From positions 1 through 61,201 of the forward strand of contig JADQAV010000070.1 in the NCBI GenBank assembly GCA_019775845.1: a stretch of 61,201 bases of DNA. The letters are read 5' to 3'. The notes beneath the pieces are model-generated. The model made no database searches. It saw nothing but the letters and a program-made list of their open reading frames with translations, and was not told where the DNA came from. The DNA comes from Myrmaecium sp. VS I D KN 1. Its lineage: Eukaryota; Ascomycota; Dothideomycetes; Valsariales; Valsariaceae. Made by a program: the position numbers and the translations under genes. Positions 24,156-35,813 of the stretch are shown piece after piece (the stretch's first letter is position 1; every line of letters starts with the position of its first letter).

Positions 24156-24988
24156 GGGTGGGGAGTGGGCTGGATGGGTGGATGGATCCCCTTTCTTGTT
24201 GATTTCTTTTTTTTCTTTGGGGCGTTCTTGTCTTCTTTGTGTTTTGGCGCTTTGGAGACGTTTGAAATGGGATGCAATGAGAGCGCAGGTGTGCGGTTTT
24301 GGGTCATTGGTTACTGCTGGATATCATGGTCTGTTGGTTGACGTTTAATACCATTTCTTTCTTTTCTGCTTAACGTGGCCTTTGCTCCTGACGGTGCTGG
24401 ATCTGTTTACGACAGCGTGTTTGTCTGCAACCGCCGTCTGTCTTCGAGTCGTGTGATGTTCCCCTTCGGCTCCCCCTTCTGGACTATATATGTTGTAGTT
24501 ATATCCTCAATTCCAGCAGCTTTCGTGAATCCATCCGTGGTTTTTCTCATCATGCTCTTCTATCCCTTCCTCCCTCCTTCTCCTCTTTGAAAATAACATC
24601 TTCACCACGCCACCACAGGAAGAAAATAACTACCACCGCAGCACGAGCCCCATCTCACTCGCACTCTCGCTCGCCGCGGCGGTTCCGATCCGCTCTTCCG
24701 CTCAGGTGGTATATAGTGAATCTTCAATCGCCAACGGACGTTTTTCGAAACGTCAGATCGCCTGTTTGTGCTCTCTCCTCACCCATGTCCCTTCTCCTGT
24801 CCTTTTCCTTGGGGATGATCATGTCGCTGGGGGCCGGGGGTATTGATACTTCAACGTGACGCAAGGCATGTATGTGCACACACACAGCAAGCAAGCAAGC
24901 CGCCCAGCACTCTGCAAAAGGCCCGGCCGGACATGAACGCAGCATGTGCGCAGAATCAAAGACCTGGCGCCGCGCAGGCGAGGCACGA
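24156..24988. other. Convergent intergenic region, YEN1 and EAF7 3' ends
   Basis: 833 bp with T-rich runs (about 24200-24240 and 24350-24370) suited to 3' UTR/termination of the plus-strand gene. I see no gene. Open frames running from here into the EAF7 locus on the plus strand are antisense shadows. Confidence 0.5.
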
Positions 24989-26014
24989 TCAGCCTCGTCC
25001 CCTTCTCCCCCTTGCACGGCGACCACCTCGTCCGCGTCCCCCTCTTCCACCGCGTCCCCTCCCCGACGGCGTCGCCGTCGGCTCCGAGCTATCCTCCTTC
25101 CCATCATCTTCCGCCTCACTGCTGCTGCTACCACCGCTACTGCTACTACTCCCCCCACTCTCCGCCTCACTATCATCCTGCTCCTCACTCCCACTACTCT
25201 CGCTCTCCATCCCCGCCCGTCGCGCCTCAGCCTGCGCCTTCGCCGCACCTCTCCTCCCACCACGACCTCCTCGCGCCGCACGACCACCGCGACGACCCCC
25301 TCTGCCTCTCGCCGGCGTCGCAGCAGCCGCCGTCGACGGCGTCGGGGTCATCCCATCGCGGTCGCTCTCCGCGCGCTCCCGTCGGGCTTTCGCCGCCGCC
25401 GCCGCCCCGCCCACCGGCGGCACGCTGCCCTTGCGCGCCCGCAAGCTCGCCGGCATGACGGCGGGACTGCCGTTCTCGCTCCCCTCTGCCGGTGCGCCGG
25501 GGAACCGTCGTTCCCATATAAGCCCGCCGAACTCCTCCCAGGGCAGGCCAAACTCGCGCATCTCCACAGGCGCGTTATCGCCGTCGTCGCCATCGTCGTC
25601 GCCGGCCGCAGCTGCTGTCGGGCTGCCGGCCCCGAGCCCGGTGCTGCCGAGCTGGGCGAGCAGCTCGCGCTCGTCGAGCGCGTCGAGGTCGTACAGCTCC
25701 CGCAGCTTCGCCCAGATGCCGGGGATGCGGGTGTGGGGCGCGGCGTAGCCCTGGGAGCGCAGGGAGAGGTGGATGGCGACGATGCGGAGGTGCTTGTGGA
25801 GCCCTGTCGGCTTGTGGTGGACGAGCGCTTTGAACAGCGCGGTTTGCTGCTCGTCGGTCCAGGGGTCGGCGAGCAGGGCGGCGGTGGCCGAGCTGGTGTT
25901 GGGGGAGGGCGGTTGTTGATGGGTGAGAGGTGCGGACGGGCGTGTGAGGGGTGTGGCGGGCGTGGTGGATGGTGTTGCGGCGGCGGAGACACGGGCGCGT
26001 TTCTTTGGCGGCAT
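24989..26014 (-). CDS. EAF7: NuA4 histone acetyltransferase subunit EAF7 (CT20/MRGBP family)
   Basis: A single exon of about 341 residues. The start MPPKKRARVS at 26014 was chosen over an upstream in-frame Met because the basic start is a typical beginning. The conserved CT20 domain covers about 50-170: PWTDEQQTALFKALVHHKPTG, then HFR-like HKHLRIVAIHLSL, then TRIPGIWAKLRELYDLDALDE, and finally FGLPWEEFGGLIWERRF. Eaf7 binds Eaf3 and Eaf5 in the TINTIN module of NuA4, acting on acetylated or methylated chromatin during transcription elongation. The C-terminal 80 residues are unusual: RGG/GRG-rich blocks separated by an acidic Ser-rich stretch. It is divergent from the gamma-tubulin complex gene. 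Confidence 0.87.
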   Translation of the reverse strand: MPPKKRARVSAAATPSTTPATPLTRPSAPLTHQQPPSPNTSSATAALLADPWTDEQQTALFKALVHHKPTGLHKHLRIVAIHLSLRSQGYAAPHTRIPGIWAKLRELYDLDALDERELLAQLGSTGLGAGSPTAAAAGDDDGDDGDNAPVEMREFGLPWEEFGGLIWERRFPGAPAEGSENGSPAVMPASLRARKGSVPPVGGAAAAAKARRERAESDRDGMTPTPSTAAAATPARGRGGRRGGRAARGGRGGRRGAAKAQAEARRAGMESESSGSEEQDDSEAESGGSSSSSGGSSSSEAEDDGKEDSSEPTATPSGRGRGGRGGRGRGGRRARGRRGRG

Positions 26015-26521
26015 GGCGGTGGTGTGGGATCGGAGGATGGACGAGGGTTTGACGTTGGCTGCGTTTGTGGGAGCTTTGCGGGGAGGATGTGATAGCAATA
26101 TGGACTTGTGTGTGTATTCAGGAGGCTCGGTGCCCTTGTCGCGAAGCTATAGTGCTTCGTCTACGATGTCCGGGGTGAACGGTGGAGTGTTGGCACGGAG
26201 GTGACTTTCGCAGTTGCGCTTGTGACGTGCGTGTTAAGGGGGTAATTGGTTCGCGAGATGTCGGTCGCTGGTGATCACGACTGCTTTCGAAGCTTCTGGC
26301 GGTGTTTGAAGCTGTGGATGAGGTTGGGAGATGGACGGTTGTATATTCCAAGAAGTTGAGAGCTGCAGCTGCTGCTCACGCGCCGACGCGGCGGGAAACT
26401 CTTGGCGAACGGACGAACGGACATGGTCGCGTACGAAGGTACACCGCGTGTTTGCCTTGCGCAAGACTGAGAACCGCAACACCATGCCCTGATGCCCTGA
26501 GGGGCTTCTGTGCTTAGAGAC
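26015..26521. promoter_or_regulatory. Bidirectional upstream region, EAF7 and gamma-tubulin complex gene
   Basis: 507 bp between divergent start codons. There is no extra gene and no motif I can assign. Confidence 0.5.
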
Positions 26522-29506
26522 ATGGATTCACGTCCGGATGACGCAAATCCATTTGCGGTTCCGCACCTGTGGAAGCCATCGGCCTTCGCCCAGGACGACC
26601 TCGACTACGAAGCGACCCTCTTTCCGCCAATCGAGCTTGACGGTGAGCCCGCTTCAGCACCTTTATACCTACGGCAGGCAGTGATACTGACAAACGCTGT
26701 GACAGTGAATGCGATCAAAATCGATAATCCATACGCGCCCGCCAAAAGCCTCGAAGATGATCTCCGCTTGCCAGACCTCGACACCTTCGACTTCGCACCC
26801 TTGGACGAGCTCTCGACCACCGAGGAGCTCACCGTTTCCTCGCAGATCGAACCGCAGCCGGCGGCGCAGGAGGAAGGAGAGGATGTCTGGAAGGTCGCCT
26901 TTGAGCTAGGTCCGGCCGACAAGGACGTGCGCTTTTATACCTGGGAGGCTTTCGAGGATGACCAGCCGCGGGCTGCGCAGAAGGAGCCTCGTTCGGCCTA
27001 TATCTCGGAAGCGGGCCCGGTGGCATTTGATGCAGCACTGGCAATGGCGAAGCACACAGCAAAGGCAGTAAAGAATGGAGCCGGCAGAATCGTTCAAACG
27101 GATGTGCTTTTGAGCTCACTCATCAATCTCGCCATGGGTCAGTCCTCGCTTCTCTTCACCTACGATGTGAAGCGCAAGACCTTCGTGCAAGCCCTGGAGG
27201 ATGAGCGCATGTCGGGATATAGCTTGAGAGCATTTCAGAGTCTGGCGCATCGCTTCATTCAGTTGGGCAATACATTTCGCTACTTGAGAGACTTCACCGA
27301 GAAAACGTACGGCTTGGGCACGGCGCTCCCTGGCAGAGCGGCGATGGCCAACGCGATCTCGGTAATTCTGTCAGCTCTTGAGACGGAGCTTGGAGAACAG
27401 GTCCGCGCCGTGCGAAGTCTCATCCAGCTCCAGCACGTGTTCGACAAGCCGCAACAACTGCTGCAGCACGTCAAAGATATGGTGGACTCGGTCAAAATGG
27501 TGCGGTCAAACGAAGAGCTCGTGACGAGGTTCTACTACGAGGTCCAGAATCGCGAGCAGGAAAGCGACATCATCCGCGCAATCGCCTCTCGGATCCTCGC
27601 AAGGGTTGCTGTCCCATGGCTCGAGACGATCGGCGAGTGGACGGGTCTGCATCGGAATCGGCTGGTCGACTCGGACGCCACGCCGCCCTTCGTGGCGCAA
27701 GGAGAGCTGGAGACTCCCAACGGCACTCCTTCGGGCATCGTCGAATACACCTACGTCCCCGAGAACATGCCTTCGTTCATGCCGGAGGACGAGGGCCGCC
27801 GCATCTTCGAGACCGGGAATAGCCTGCGGTTCCTCCGCGCTCACCACTCCGACCATCCGCTCGCATCCATGCACTCCGGCGTCAACCCTCCGCGGTTGGA
27901 ATGGAAGTTTGGATGGGAGGACTTGGACGCCATCAGTGCAAAGGCCCAGAAATACCATGACGAGCTGCGTCAAGCCATCCTCACCTATTCGACCCGCGGC
28001 AACGCTTTCCCAGGCACCGGAGCTGCCGCCTCCTTCAACAACCCATCTCAGAGCAGCGACTCTAGTCCCGACCCCTGGCAAGAATATCTCGACGCCTCCG
28101 CCAAACTCCTCGACGCCACACCTCACTCCGTTCCCACCGCTCCCGACGACCTCCACAGCCTCATCCTCGCCGCCATCTCTCCCCATTCGACCACCTCTCC
28201 ATCCTCCTTCTCCGCACCGCCCATCTCCCTCACCCCCCTCCTCTCCCTGACCCCGCTGCTCAGCACGCACGCCCGCCTCACCAACGCCGTCGCCCTCCGC
28301 CTCCTCTTCCGACACCACCACCTACGCCTCCACCTCGCCGTCCAACACTCCTTCCACCTCCTCGGCGACGGCGTCTTCCTCGACCGCCTCACAACCGCCC
28401 TCTTCGACGCCTCCGACGCAACCGCCTCCACCGAGCGCCGCGGCGGCAGCAGCAGCAGCACAACCACCCGCCACCACCACATCCACCAAACCGGCGCACG
28501 CATGGGCCTCCAACTCGGCAGCGGCCAACGCCGCACCTGGCCCCCAGCCAGCTCCGAGCTGCGCCTCGCCCTCAGCGGGCTGCTAGCCGAATGCTGGCGC
28601 ACCAGCCCCACCTCCCTCGCCCATCCCACCCCCAACCCCAGCAGGACCACCACCCCCGACGCCCTCCCCTCCGACCTCTCCTTCGCCATCCGCACCCACC
28701 TCTCCGACGCCGAGATCGCCGCGGTGCTGGACCCGACCTCGCTCGCCGCCCTCGACTTCCTCCGCCTGCGTGCCCACCCCAAACCCCCGCTCCACCTCGT
28801 CCTCCACCCCGCCGCCCTCGAGCGGTACGATCGCGTGTTTCGCTTTCTCTTGCGGGTCGTGCGCGTGCGGTGGGTGGCCACGCATCTGCTTCCGCGGCTG
28901 GGGCCTGGTGGCGGCGACGGAGGAGCCGGCGGCGCGAAGGGAGGAGCCGGCGGCGCGAAGGGCGGAGCCGGAGGGGGTGATGCAGGTGTCGCAGCGACAT
29001 TCTGCCACGAATCCCGCACCTTCGTCCTGGCGCTGTCGTCCTACCTCTTCGCCGACGTGATCGGGGGCGCGTGGGGCCGTTTGCAGAACGCGCTGGACGC
29101 GATCGAAGAGCGTCTGGACCTGGACTCGGATGATCCCTCCGAGGGCGCCGGCGGCGTCGCCGACATCGCCACCGTGCGCGCGCACCACGACCGCGCGCTG
29201 GAGGAGATGCTCTGGGGGTGCTGGTTGCGGGGTCGGCAGGGGAAGGTGCTGGGGGTGGTGGAGGGGTTGTTGGGCACGGTGTTGCGGGGGGTGGGGGCGC
29301 TTGGTGGGGATGGTGGGGAGGTGCAGGATGTGAGGGAGTTGTATGAGGGCTGGCGGGCGGAGATGAAGGTCTTTTTGAGCGTGTGTCGGGGGATGAGTGG
29401 CGGGGGACGGCGGATGGGTGGTGGTGTGGGAGGAGATGGGGGAGGGGGCCTGGAGCGACTGCTGACGGTGTTGGAGATGAATGGGTATTGGGAGAGGAGG
29501 CTGTGA
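26522..29506 (+). CDS. Gamma-tubulin complex component (Spc97/Spc98 family, probably GCP6-like)
   Basis: Modelled as two exons, 26522-26642 and 26706-29506 (about 973 residues). The intron 26643-26705 is 63 bp and stop-free, so the unspliced frame also reads through; its GTGAGC donor, CTGAC branch site and ACAG acceptor argue that it is removed, joining LELD to VNAIKIDNPYAP. The N-terminal GRIP-type region has LLSSLINLAMGQSSLLFTYD, and YSLRAFQSLAHRFIQLGNTF and REQESDIIRAIASRILARVAVPWLE follow. These fit the GCP5/GCP6 branch of the family. The C-terminal GRIP2 half contains a helix-rich section and HHDRALEEMLWGCWLRGRQG near the end. Such proteins build gamma-tubulin ring complexes at spindle pole bodies and nucleate microtubules. 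GCP6 is my preferred subfamily, not certain. Confidence 0.8.
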   Translation: MDSRPDDANPFAVPHLWKPSAFAQDDLDYEATLFPPIELDGEPASAPLYLRQAVILTNAVTVNAIKIDNPYAPAKSLEDDLRLPDLDTFDFAPLDELSTTEELTVSSQIEPQPAAQEEGEDVWKVAFELGPADKDVRFYTWEAFEDDQPRAAQKEPRSAYISEAGPVAFDAALAMAKHTAKAVKNGAGRIVQTDVLLSSLINLAMGQSSLLFTYDVKRKTFVQALEDERMSGYSLRAFQSLAHRFIQLGNTFRYLRDFTEKTYGLGTALPGRAAMANAISVILSALETELGEQVRAVRSLIQLQHVFDKPQQLLQHVKDMVDSVKMVRSNEELVTRFYYEVQNREQESDIIRAIASRILARVAVPWLETIGEWTGLHRNRLVDSDATPPFVAQGELETPNGTPSGIVEYTYVPENMPSFMPEDEGRRIFETGNSLRFLRAHHSDHPLASMHSGVNPPRLEWKFGWEDLDAISAKAQKYHDELRQAILTYSTRGNAFPGTGAAASFNNPSQSSDSSPDPWQEYLDASAKLLDATPHSVPTAPDDLHSLILAAISPHSTTSPSSFSAPPISLTPLLSLTPLLSTHARLTNAVALRLLFRHHHLRLHLAVQHSFHLLGDGVFLDRLTTALFDASDATASTERRGGSSSSTTTRHHHIHQTGARMGLQLGSGQRRTWPPASSELRLALSGLLAECWRTSPTSLAHPTPNPSRTTTPDALPSDLSFAIRTHLSDAEIAAVLDPTSLAALDFLRLRAHPKPPLHLVLHPAALERYDRVFRFLLRVVRVRWVATHLLPRLGPGGGDGGAGGAKGGAGGAKGGAGGGDAGVAATFCHESRTFVLALSSYLFADVIGGAWGRLQNALDAIEERLDLDSDDPSEGAGGVADIATVRAHHDRALEEMLWGCWLRGRQGKVLGVVEGLLGTVLRGVGALGGDGGEVQDVRELYEGWRAEMKVFLSVCRGMSGGGRRMGGGVGGDGGGGLERLLTVLEMNGYWERRL
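28920..28974 (+). repeat. 21 bp in-frame tandem repeat in the gamma-tubulin complex gene
   Basis: Two and a half copies of a 21-base unit encode GAGGAKG twice and then GAGGG. It forms a glycine-rich linker within the C-terminal half. Confidence 0.85.
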
Positions 29507-30197
29507 GGGGCGAGGACGGATCCCTAAGATAGAATGACAAGAACGAAACGTGTATACCGAGTATCACATGTTATGCTTCTACAAACACGACAAGTGGAAA
29601 ACACACATGCTCTCTTTCTCTTTCTCTCTCGCGTAGATATATACACTCCACACACAAACAAACAGAGAGATATATAAAGATTATACGCCTTCCTCCCATC
29701 GTCCATCGCCGTCCTTCCACCCCTCCTTCCCGCCCGCGTAAAGTCTAGCCATCCGCTAACCCGCTCTAAACGTGAAAAAGGCAAAAAAAAAAAAAAAAAC
29801 GAAAGAAGAGGATTAAACGGCCCCAAGCTGAGGATGCGAAGAAGAGTAAGAAGGAGAACAAGAAAGAGAAAAAAAAGGAGAGGGGGTATAAGATGAATGC
29901 GGCGAGGAAAGAAAAAAAGAACGAAGGAAAGAAGTCAACTGACACAAAGCCCCAAGAAGATATACACATGCCAAAGCGCGTACACGCTGTCTCCCCAACA
30001 TAGAAGAAGACAAAGAAAGGCGCGCTCCCAACCGAACCGGAGCACAAGGGTAAGTAAGGAAACGGAATCTATCAAGTGGAAAGACGAGAGACGGAAAGAA
30101 AACCCCGGCGCAAGAACGCAGGGACGCAACCATAACCAAAAAAGGAGAAGAGGGAGATGGAAAACCCAAACAAAAGGAGGAACGCACAATCCCAACC
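29507..30197. other. Convergent intergenic region
   Basis: 690 bp between the gamma-tubulin complex and BST1 stop codons. It has CT-repeat/TATA-rich DNA at about 29610-29680 and A-rich DNA at 29770-29960, consistent with two 3' UTRs. No gene is seen. Confidence 0.5.
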
Positions 30198-33100
30198 TCA
30201 CGGTCTCTTCCTCCTCTTCTCCCTCGGATCCACAACCGCCGTCGTCGCCGCCACCTGTTGCGCAGCCAACACCGGCTGCTGCTCCCCCGGCGGCTCACCA
30301 CCCTGCAACGTGCGCACCAGCGCGCGAATACTAAAGCGCACATCGCTGGTCGTGAGATGAACGGCGACGAGCCAGGCAGCCAAGACGTTAGCCGCATGAT
30401 GAAGCAGATACGCATACGTAACGCCGTAGACGCCAGCGTAGAGAGCGATGGCGAAGAGAAGCAGGTCCGTCACGTGGCGGAGGCGAGTTGTGACGCGCGG
30501 GATCATGCAGCCCGTCGTCATCATCTCGACCAGCAGGATGAAGGGCATCACGCTGAGGACGTTGTGGTGGGTGGAGAAGGGCACCATCCAGTGCACCGCC
30601 AGGTTGCGGATCCACACCACCAGTACCGGGATGTTGATCGGCAGGATCCAGAGCATCGTCACCAGGATGCTGTGCGTGTAGTTGTAGAAGTTGTAGTGGC
30701 CGACGCCGCCCAAGGCCAGCGCGTCGGAGGCGGCCGTGTTCTCGCGAGCGAGGCAGTAGGCGCGCGTGCAGGTAGCGAGCTGGACGAAGCACAAGACGAT
30801 GTAAGCGAAGTGATAGGGGATGACGAAGGCGACAAGGAACAGGAGGATGGTGGTGGTGATGACACGTCGCCGTGTGGAAGTAACGGCAAAGGTGGCTAGG
30901 CTCCGTCTACAGAGGGGGGTCAGTGTCGTTCTGGTTTCCAGACTGGTGAATATCAACCTACCTCGTATCTTCACTCCTCGAGCGGAAGTACACAGACAAC
31001 GAGCACAAGAAGGCAAGGATGTGCGTGACAGCGAGCGTCAGATAGTTGATGACGACGCAGATGCCAATGGAGATCAGTCCAAACATCGGCACTAAGAACC
31101 AGAAGAAGGGATCTTGAGATCCCAACAAGAGGTCGTTCTTGGTGTAGTCGATGGCGGTCTCGGTGGCATTGCCGGGATAGTGACAGGGGAACCAATGCGG
31201 CGATTGCGATTTTGGTGCTTCCGTATCTGCGCCAGCAAGCGCCATCCCGAGGAAAGTCAATGCGGTGAACAACACCGGGATCGAGGAACGAAGGCACTGG
31301 TTCAAGCTCTCGGAAAAGCTCATGAAGATGCCTGATGACTGATTAGCACGACAAAGTTCCTACGCGAGAAGGGGGGAACTCATCACTCACCTGTATCATC
31401 ATAAACCTTATGCTGCTTCCTCAAAACAAGAGCGACGACAACAAGTGGGAACGCCGCAAAGATCGTACGGTATCTCATCCACAGCTTGCCCATACTACCC
31501 ATCGTATCGACCCGCAACGATACGTCCATCGTGCTGTTGCAAGTCGGGTCCGACCAGATCTGCAGCGACAAACCATTCGGTTCGGCCTTTGCCATGAAGG
31601 AGGGCGGCATGTAAGGTGCCACACCGTGCAGGTTGATGTTCGCATCCTTCACGTTGACGAAAAACTTGGATTCATGAACCTCGGAGATATACTGACGGAG
31701 CAGCGGGGTGAAGAGCTCGCTTCCTCCGTTGCACGACTCCCTTCGGATGTGCAAGTTGTACGCCAACAGACTTGAATAGAGAGCCGGGATCTTGACATCA
31801 ACGACCATAGGTCGAACGACAGGAAGCTTCACATCCAAGCCCAAGGAGAGTAACCTTTGCAAGCCGACATCGGTACGAATAGTAGTCTCCGAGCCAGAGG
31901 CAAACTCGGCAATGACCCAGCCCGGGGTATGATCTCCAGCCTTATCCACAACAGCAACGAATTGATGCTCCGCCAACTCTTCCAGCTTATATTGCAAATA
32001 CGAAAACGGTCGTTTGTCGCAATAGCGATTGCCGTTGTAATCTTGACATTCTCTGTTCTCAAAAGCATGGGTGGAGTCCTTCGTCGATGCTGGTAACTTG
32101 ATCACATCGGACGCCGCATTCTTGCAAGCGAGCCGAGTCGAACCGGAGCTCTCCTCCGAAAGATCCATGTTCATCGAAAAGACGGAAGCTGAATGGCCTG
32201 CTTGTAGCGGGAAGACACTGCAGAAAAGCACTTCAATATTGCCATGCTCACCCGAAGCGTCCAGCTTCTGATCGGTGAGCAACGTGAACTTCTTGCCCTC
32301 CGGTGTTCCTGGAGGTGGAATGGGCAGCAGATAGGCTTTCGGCTTCTTCGAGGTACCCAACTTCCGCAGAACCAGCCGTTCCCCTTGCGACATGACGGAG
32401 TTCGAATCGTCTTCGAGAGTGAGAAGAGTTTTGGCCTCGTTGTGCGGAAGGCTCTTCTCCGCGACGTCTTCCAACCCGGTCAGAAACCACCGCTTGAAGA
32501 TGCGCATTCTCTCCGCGCGGGGTTTGGTTTGCGCCGGTCGGTTAACATTGATGATGTCGTACAGCGCGCGTACAATGCTCTTGCGAAGCTGGTCGCCCCA
32601 GGTGATAGCAAGATGGTCCATTCCAGTCCACACTTCCGGAATGGTCGAGGTGAAAACAGTGAAGCCATGTGTCTCCGGCACGAGCGAAGAAAGGCTAGCA
32701 TAATCGGACGGAACCACCGTGTCCAAGCCACCTCCCGCGATCGAGATAAGGGTTACCTGCCATAACGGGTTGTCACTGGCCCAGGTCTGGGAGTATGCTT
32801 GCCTCCAGTAATCATTCACACGTTTGTAGGTGTCAACGATATCTCCGTCGAATGAGATCGGAGCCCTCGCATGCGGCGCAGAGAGCGTGATGATGGTGTT
32901 GATCGAGTTCGCCTGATAATTGGGCATCGTCAGCATCGTCCGCGCGACGATGCCACCCATAGAGTGACCGAGGATGATGACCGAGGTGGGGTCTGGCAGA
33001 GACGGGTCTCGGATCGATTGCTTCGGGTCGTGGTAAAGAGACAGGATGTACGCGACAGCGTCGTTGAGATATTCCGCCTGGTCTTGCAAGGTCTGTCCGT

Positions 33101-33910
33101 GAAACGCCGTGATATCCTCATTAAAATCCACCGAAAAGAAATCCAACGGCCGCTTTCCCTCTTGGTGAGCGGCCTCATCGTGGTTTAAGACATTATGGTA
33201 GTGGTAGGCGGCTTCAGCCGCAGGGCCGCGAACCTGCTTGTAACTCCCGGCGTTGCCTGGGATGAAGAGGACAGGAACTCCTTTCACCTGCATGAGCGTC
33301 AGTAAACCGATGCTGGCTCAGCAACGTTGATGCTTACCCGAGGATCATCATCAATCATAGCCTCCCGATACAAGTACAACGAGTATTTGCTGGCGAAGCG
33401 CGTGTGTTCCGTGTCGAAATCTTGGAAATGGATGTAGCCAGCCCGCATGTATGCCATGTTAGACCCCTTGGGGTCCAATTGCTTCGTGAAAAACGACTGT
33501 ATTATGAGCAAGAAAAGCCCTAAGGCGAGGACGGTTGTCGTCAAGGTGAGCCAGGAGCAGGCCCAGGGGTTTCGTAGCCGCAGGCGACGACGGCTGTGAC
33601 CTTCGACCATGGCGTCCTGGCTGATGTCTTTGGACAGAAGTTTAGGAGTGGACGGTTCCCTCTCGGAGCCGGAGAGGGTCGCAGTCGCCTGGGCGGTGGT
33701 GTTCCATGGTGTTGGCTGTTTGCGGATCATCGTTCTGGAGATCGTCTCATTATTCCGCCGCCGTGTATCCCTTTCGCCAATGGAAGCTCGTCCGCAATCG
33801 CTCAGATGATCCAACCCCTTATCCGCATCCCCGATGGCGACGGTGAGTCCGGGGCTCGATAGCTGCTCGTCGTCCTCCTCGGTAAGCGATCCAGACGGCC
33901 GTCTCCTCAT
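30198..33910 (-). CDS. BST1: GPI inositol-deacylase BST1 (ER)
   Basis: Four exons (33910-33338, 33287-31391, 31331-30962, 30906-30198) with introns of 50, 59 and 55 bp give about 1182 residues. The ATG is directly preceded by an in-frame TAA, fixing the start. A disordered cytosolic N-terminus of about 115 residues leads to a transmembrane helix at about 117-141. The PGAP1-like lipase domain opens with VPVLFIPGNAGSYKQVR and has GHSMGG with the catalytic Ser300. A luminal region with Cys residues follows, then about seven further hydrophobic helices at the C-terminus, and a basic end (EKRRKRP). Bst1 removes the acyl chain from the inositol of GPI anchors, which is needed for efficient ER exit and quality control of GPI proteins. 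Confidence 0.93.
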
Positions 33911-35813
33911 TTAATCAGCGCGATCCTCCGTTCTCGGCCGTGCCGCTTCCCTGACCTGACTGCGCGATGGTGTGTATACGCAGGGGGGGAAGGAGGGTGA
34001 TGTCGATGTCCAGCCAGGAAGGAGCGATAGGGTTGGACGTGTACGTAGACGTGAAACAAAAAACGGACTCAGGATGGATAGGGTCCGGTTGGGCCTGGTG
34101 GCGGAGGTACTATCGGCGTGCTACAGGATGTGTCCGGACGAGGACCCTTTGAGTGAAGAGGTTTCGCGAGCTTCAGCCAGCTTTTGCCAACCGCCAAGCA
34201 GCGAGCGTCTGGAACGGCGGTTGGGGCGCGGTGTCGTGCGACGGACGGGCCTCTTTCGATGAGGAACGTGCGTGCGTGCGTGCGCCGTAGTGTGAACGAA
34301 CGGACTTGGGCGTAGCAACGTGCGGGTGCGGAAGCCCCTCGAGCTCTCTGTCCTACAGGAGGCTTCGAGCGATGATGGAGAGTTGGCGGAGGAGGCGGCG
34401 GGGGGGAAGGAAGGTTGGACGAGCCAAGCGAGAACCGAAGCGGCGCGTGGGCGGTTTGATTCGGTCTGGGCTGACAGATGCGGAAATACACCAGTACAGC
34501 GATTGTTCGCGGTGCCGCAGTACCGTACCTGTACGGACGGGGGGAGGATTGCAGCGGCACGACTGGACGGATGAGAATGGAACGCTGCACAGCCAGAAGT
34601 CGAGGAGGGGCGGAGAGGGAGAGGACGGCTGTGACGGGGGTGTTGGTGGTGGTGCTGGTCGGTTGGACTGGAACTGGGCAGGACTTGGATGGGACTGGGT
34701 CGGACTGGATTGCACCCAAAAAGTCGGCAAGTGGGCAACGGGCGGGGAGCCAAACCAACAAATGGCGAGCCAGGGAAAGCCCACTCACACACACAACTTG
34801 CAAGCACTGGAAGGGAGGAAAAACAAGGCTGGGCTATCTCTTCACTCCTCCTACTTTATGACGATAGCCAGGGAGTCTCCCAATCCAGAACGGAGCCGGG
34901 AGCGGAGAGGGAGCCGAGGGTCGCTTTGGGTCAGCCCATCGCACTCTCCAGGCTCTCTAAATAGAGCGATGTCCCCTTTGATATACAGTGACTAAACCAG
35001 GTAACATTCTACTGAAAGTATTGAAGAGTTTATATATAAGGGTATGTTGCTATTGTCCTCTCACGCTGCGAGCGGCAATTGCCATTGATCTCCCATCGCA
35101 CCTTCGCCGCATCCGGGAACGGATTGACACAACCCCCTGAACTTGATATCCAATGCAGCAGCGATGGACGTTTTTCTTTCAGGCTCACGGACAACCGCCA
35201 CACATGAATCCTCACGCAGTGCACACACCGCCGCGGCGTTTCAAGGAGAGGTAGTAAGGTAGTCCCAAAGTCTGCCTTGCCATGTTTAACATTTCCAACA
35301 CCACTTATAACCAGGACCGAGATAAAAAAAGAGAAGAAGAAAAATCCTCAGTCACCTCAACCATCTCCTCTCCTCAAACAACAGTTTCGCACAGCTTCCC
35401 CCCTTCCCCCATCCCCAACGCGAAAGATCTTAATCCCTCATTCTTCCGCCCCCGGCCGGGCCCGGGATGCGCCTCCGGGAGCTGAGCGACCCGAGCGGAC
35501 CGGAGCGGGAGCGGAAACGCGAGCCTGAGGCCGAAACCGAGCAATCCCATAAAACTCAGTTAGAATGCCCATACGCCGACGGGCATCGGATGAAACAAAA
35601 TAAATTTCATAGACGGCGTTGCGTCTCGATGGTGCGGTTGGTCATCTGTCCTTGTGTACGTGTTCCAGGAAAGGAAAAATAGAAGAGAAGAAATGTTTCA
35701 TGGGCGGAGATATCAATATAGCCATAGAAGCCCGACAGTGAAATAAATACAACCAAGAACAACACTCAACATATAAAGAAGAAACAGAACCCTGCTGCCA
35801 TCCATCCCTTCCC
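33911..35813. promoter_or_regulatory. 1.9 kb intergenic region upstream of BST1
   Basis: It carries the BST1 promoter at its left and the 3' flank of the seryl-tRNA synthetase gene at its right. It is GC-rich from 34000 to 34800 with long open frames on both strands that have no domain and mutually shadow one another. A GTGCGTGCGTGC tract lies at about 34268-34282. No gene is supported. Confidence 0.45.

Noticed and set aside
24843-26092. 300- and 400-codon plus-strand frames overlapping EAF7
   Set aside because: They are antisense to a gene with a clear CT20 domain and translate to low-complexity Arg/Pro/Ser sequence.
34069-34995. Long open frames on both strands (about 230-245 codons each) in the BST1-DIA4 interval
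   Set aside because: They overlap each other on opposite strands in GC-rich DNA, have no domain, and have Arg/Pro/Ser composition typical of shadow frames.
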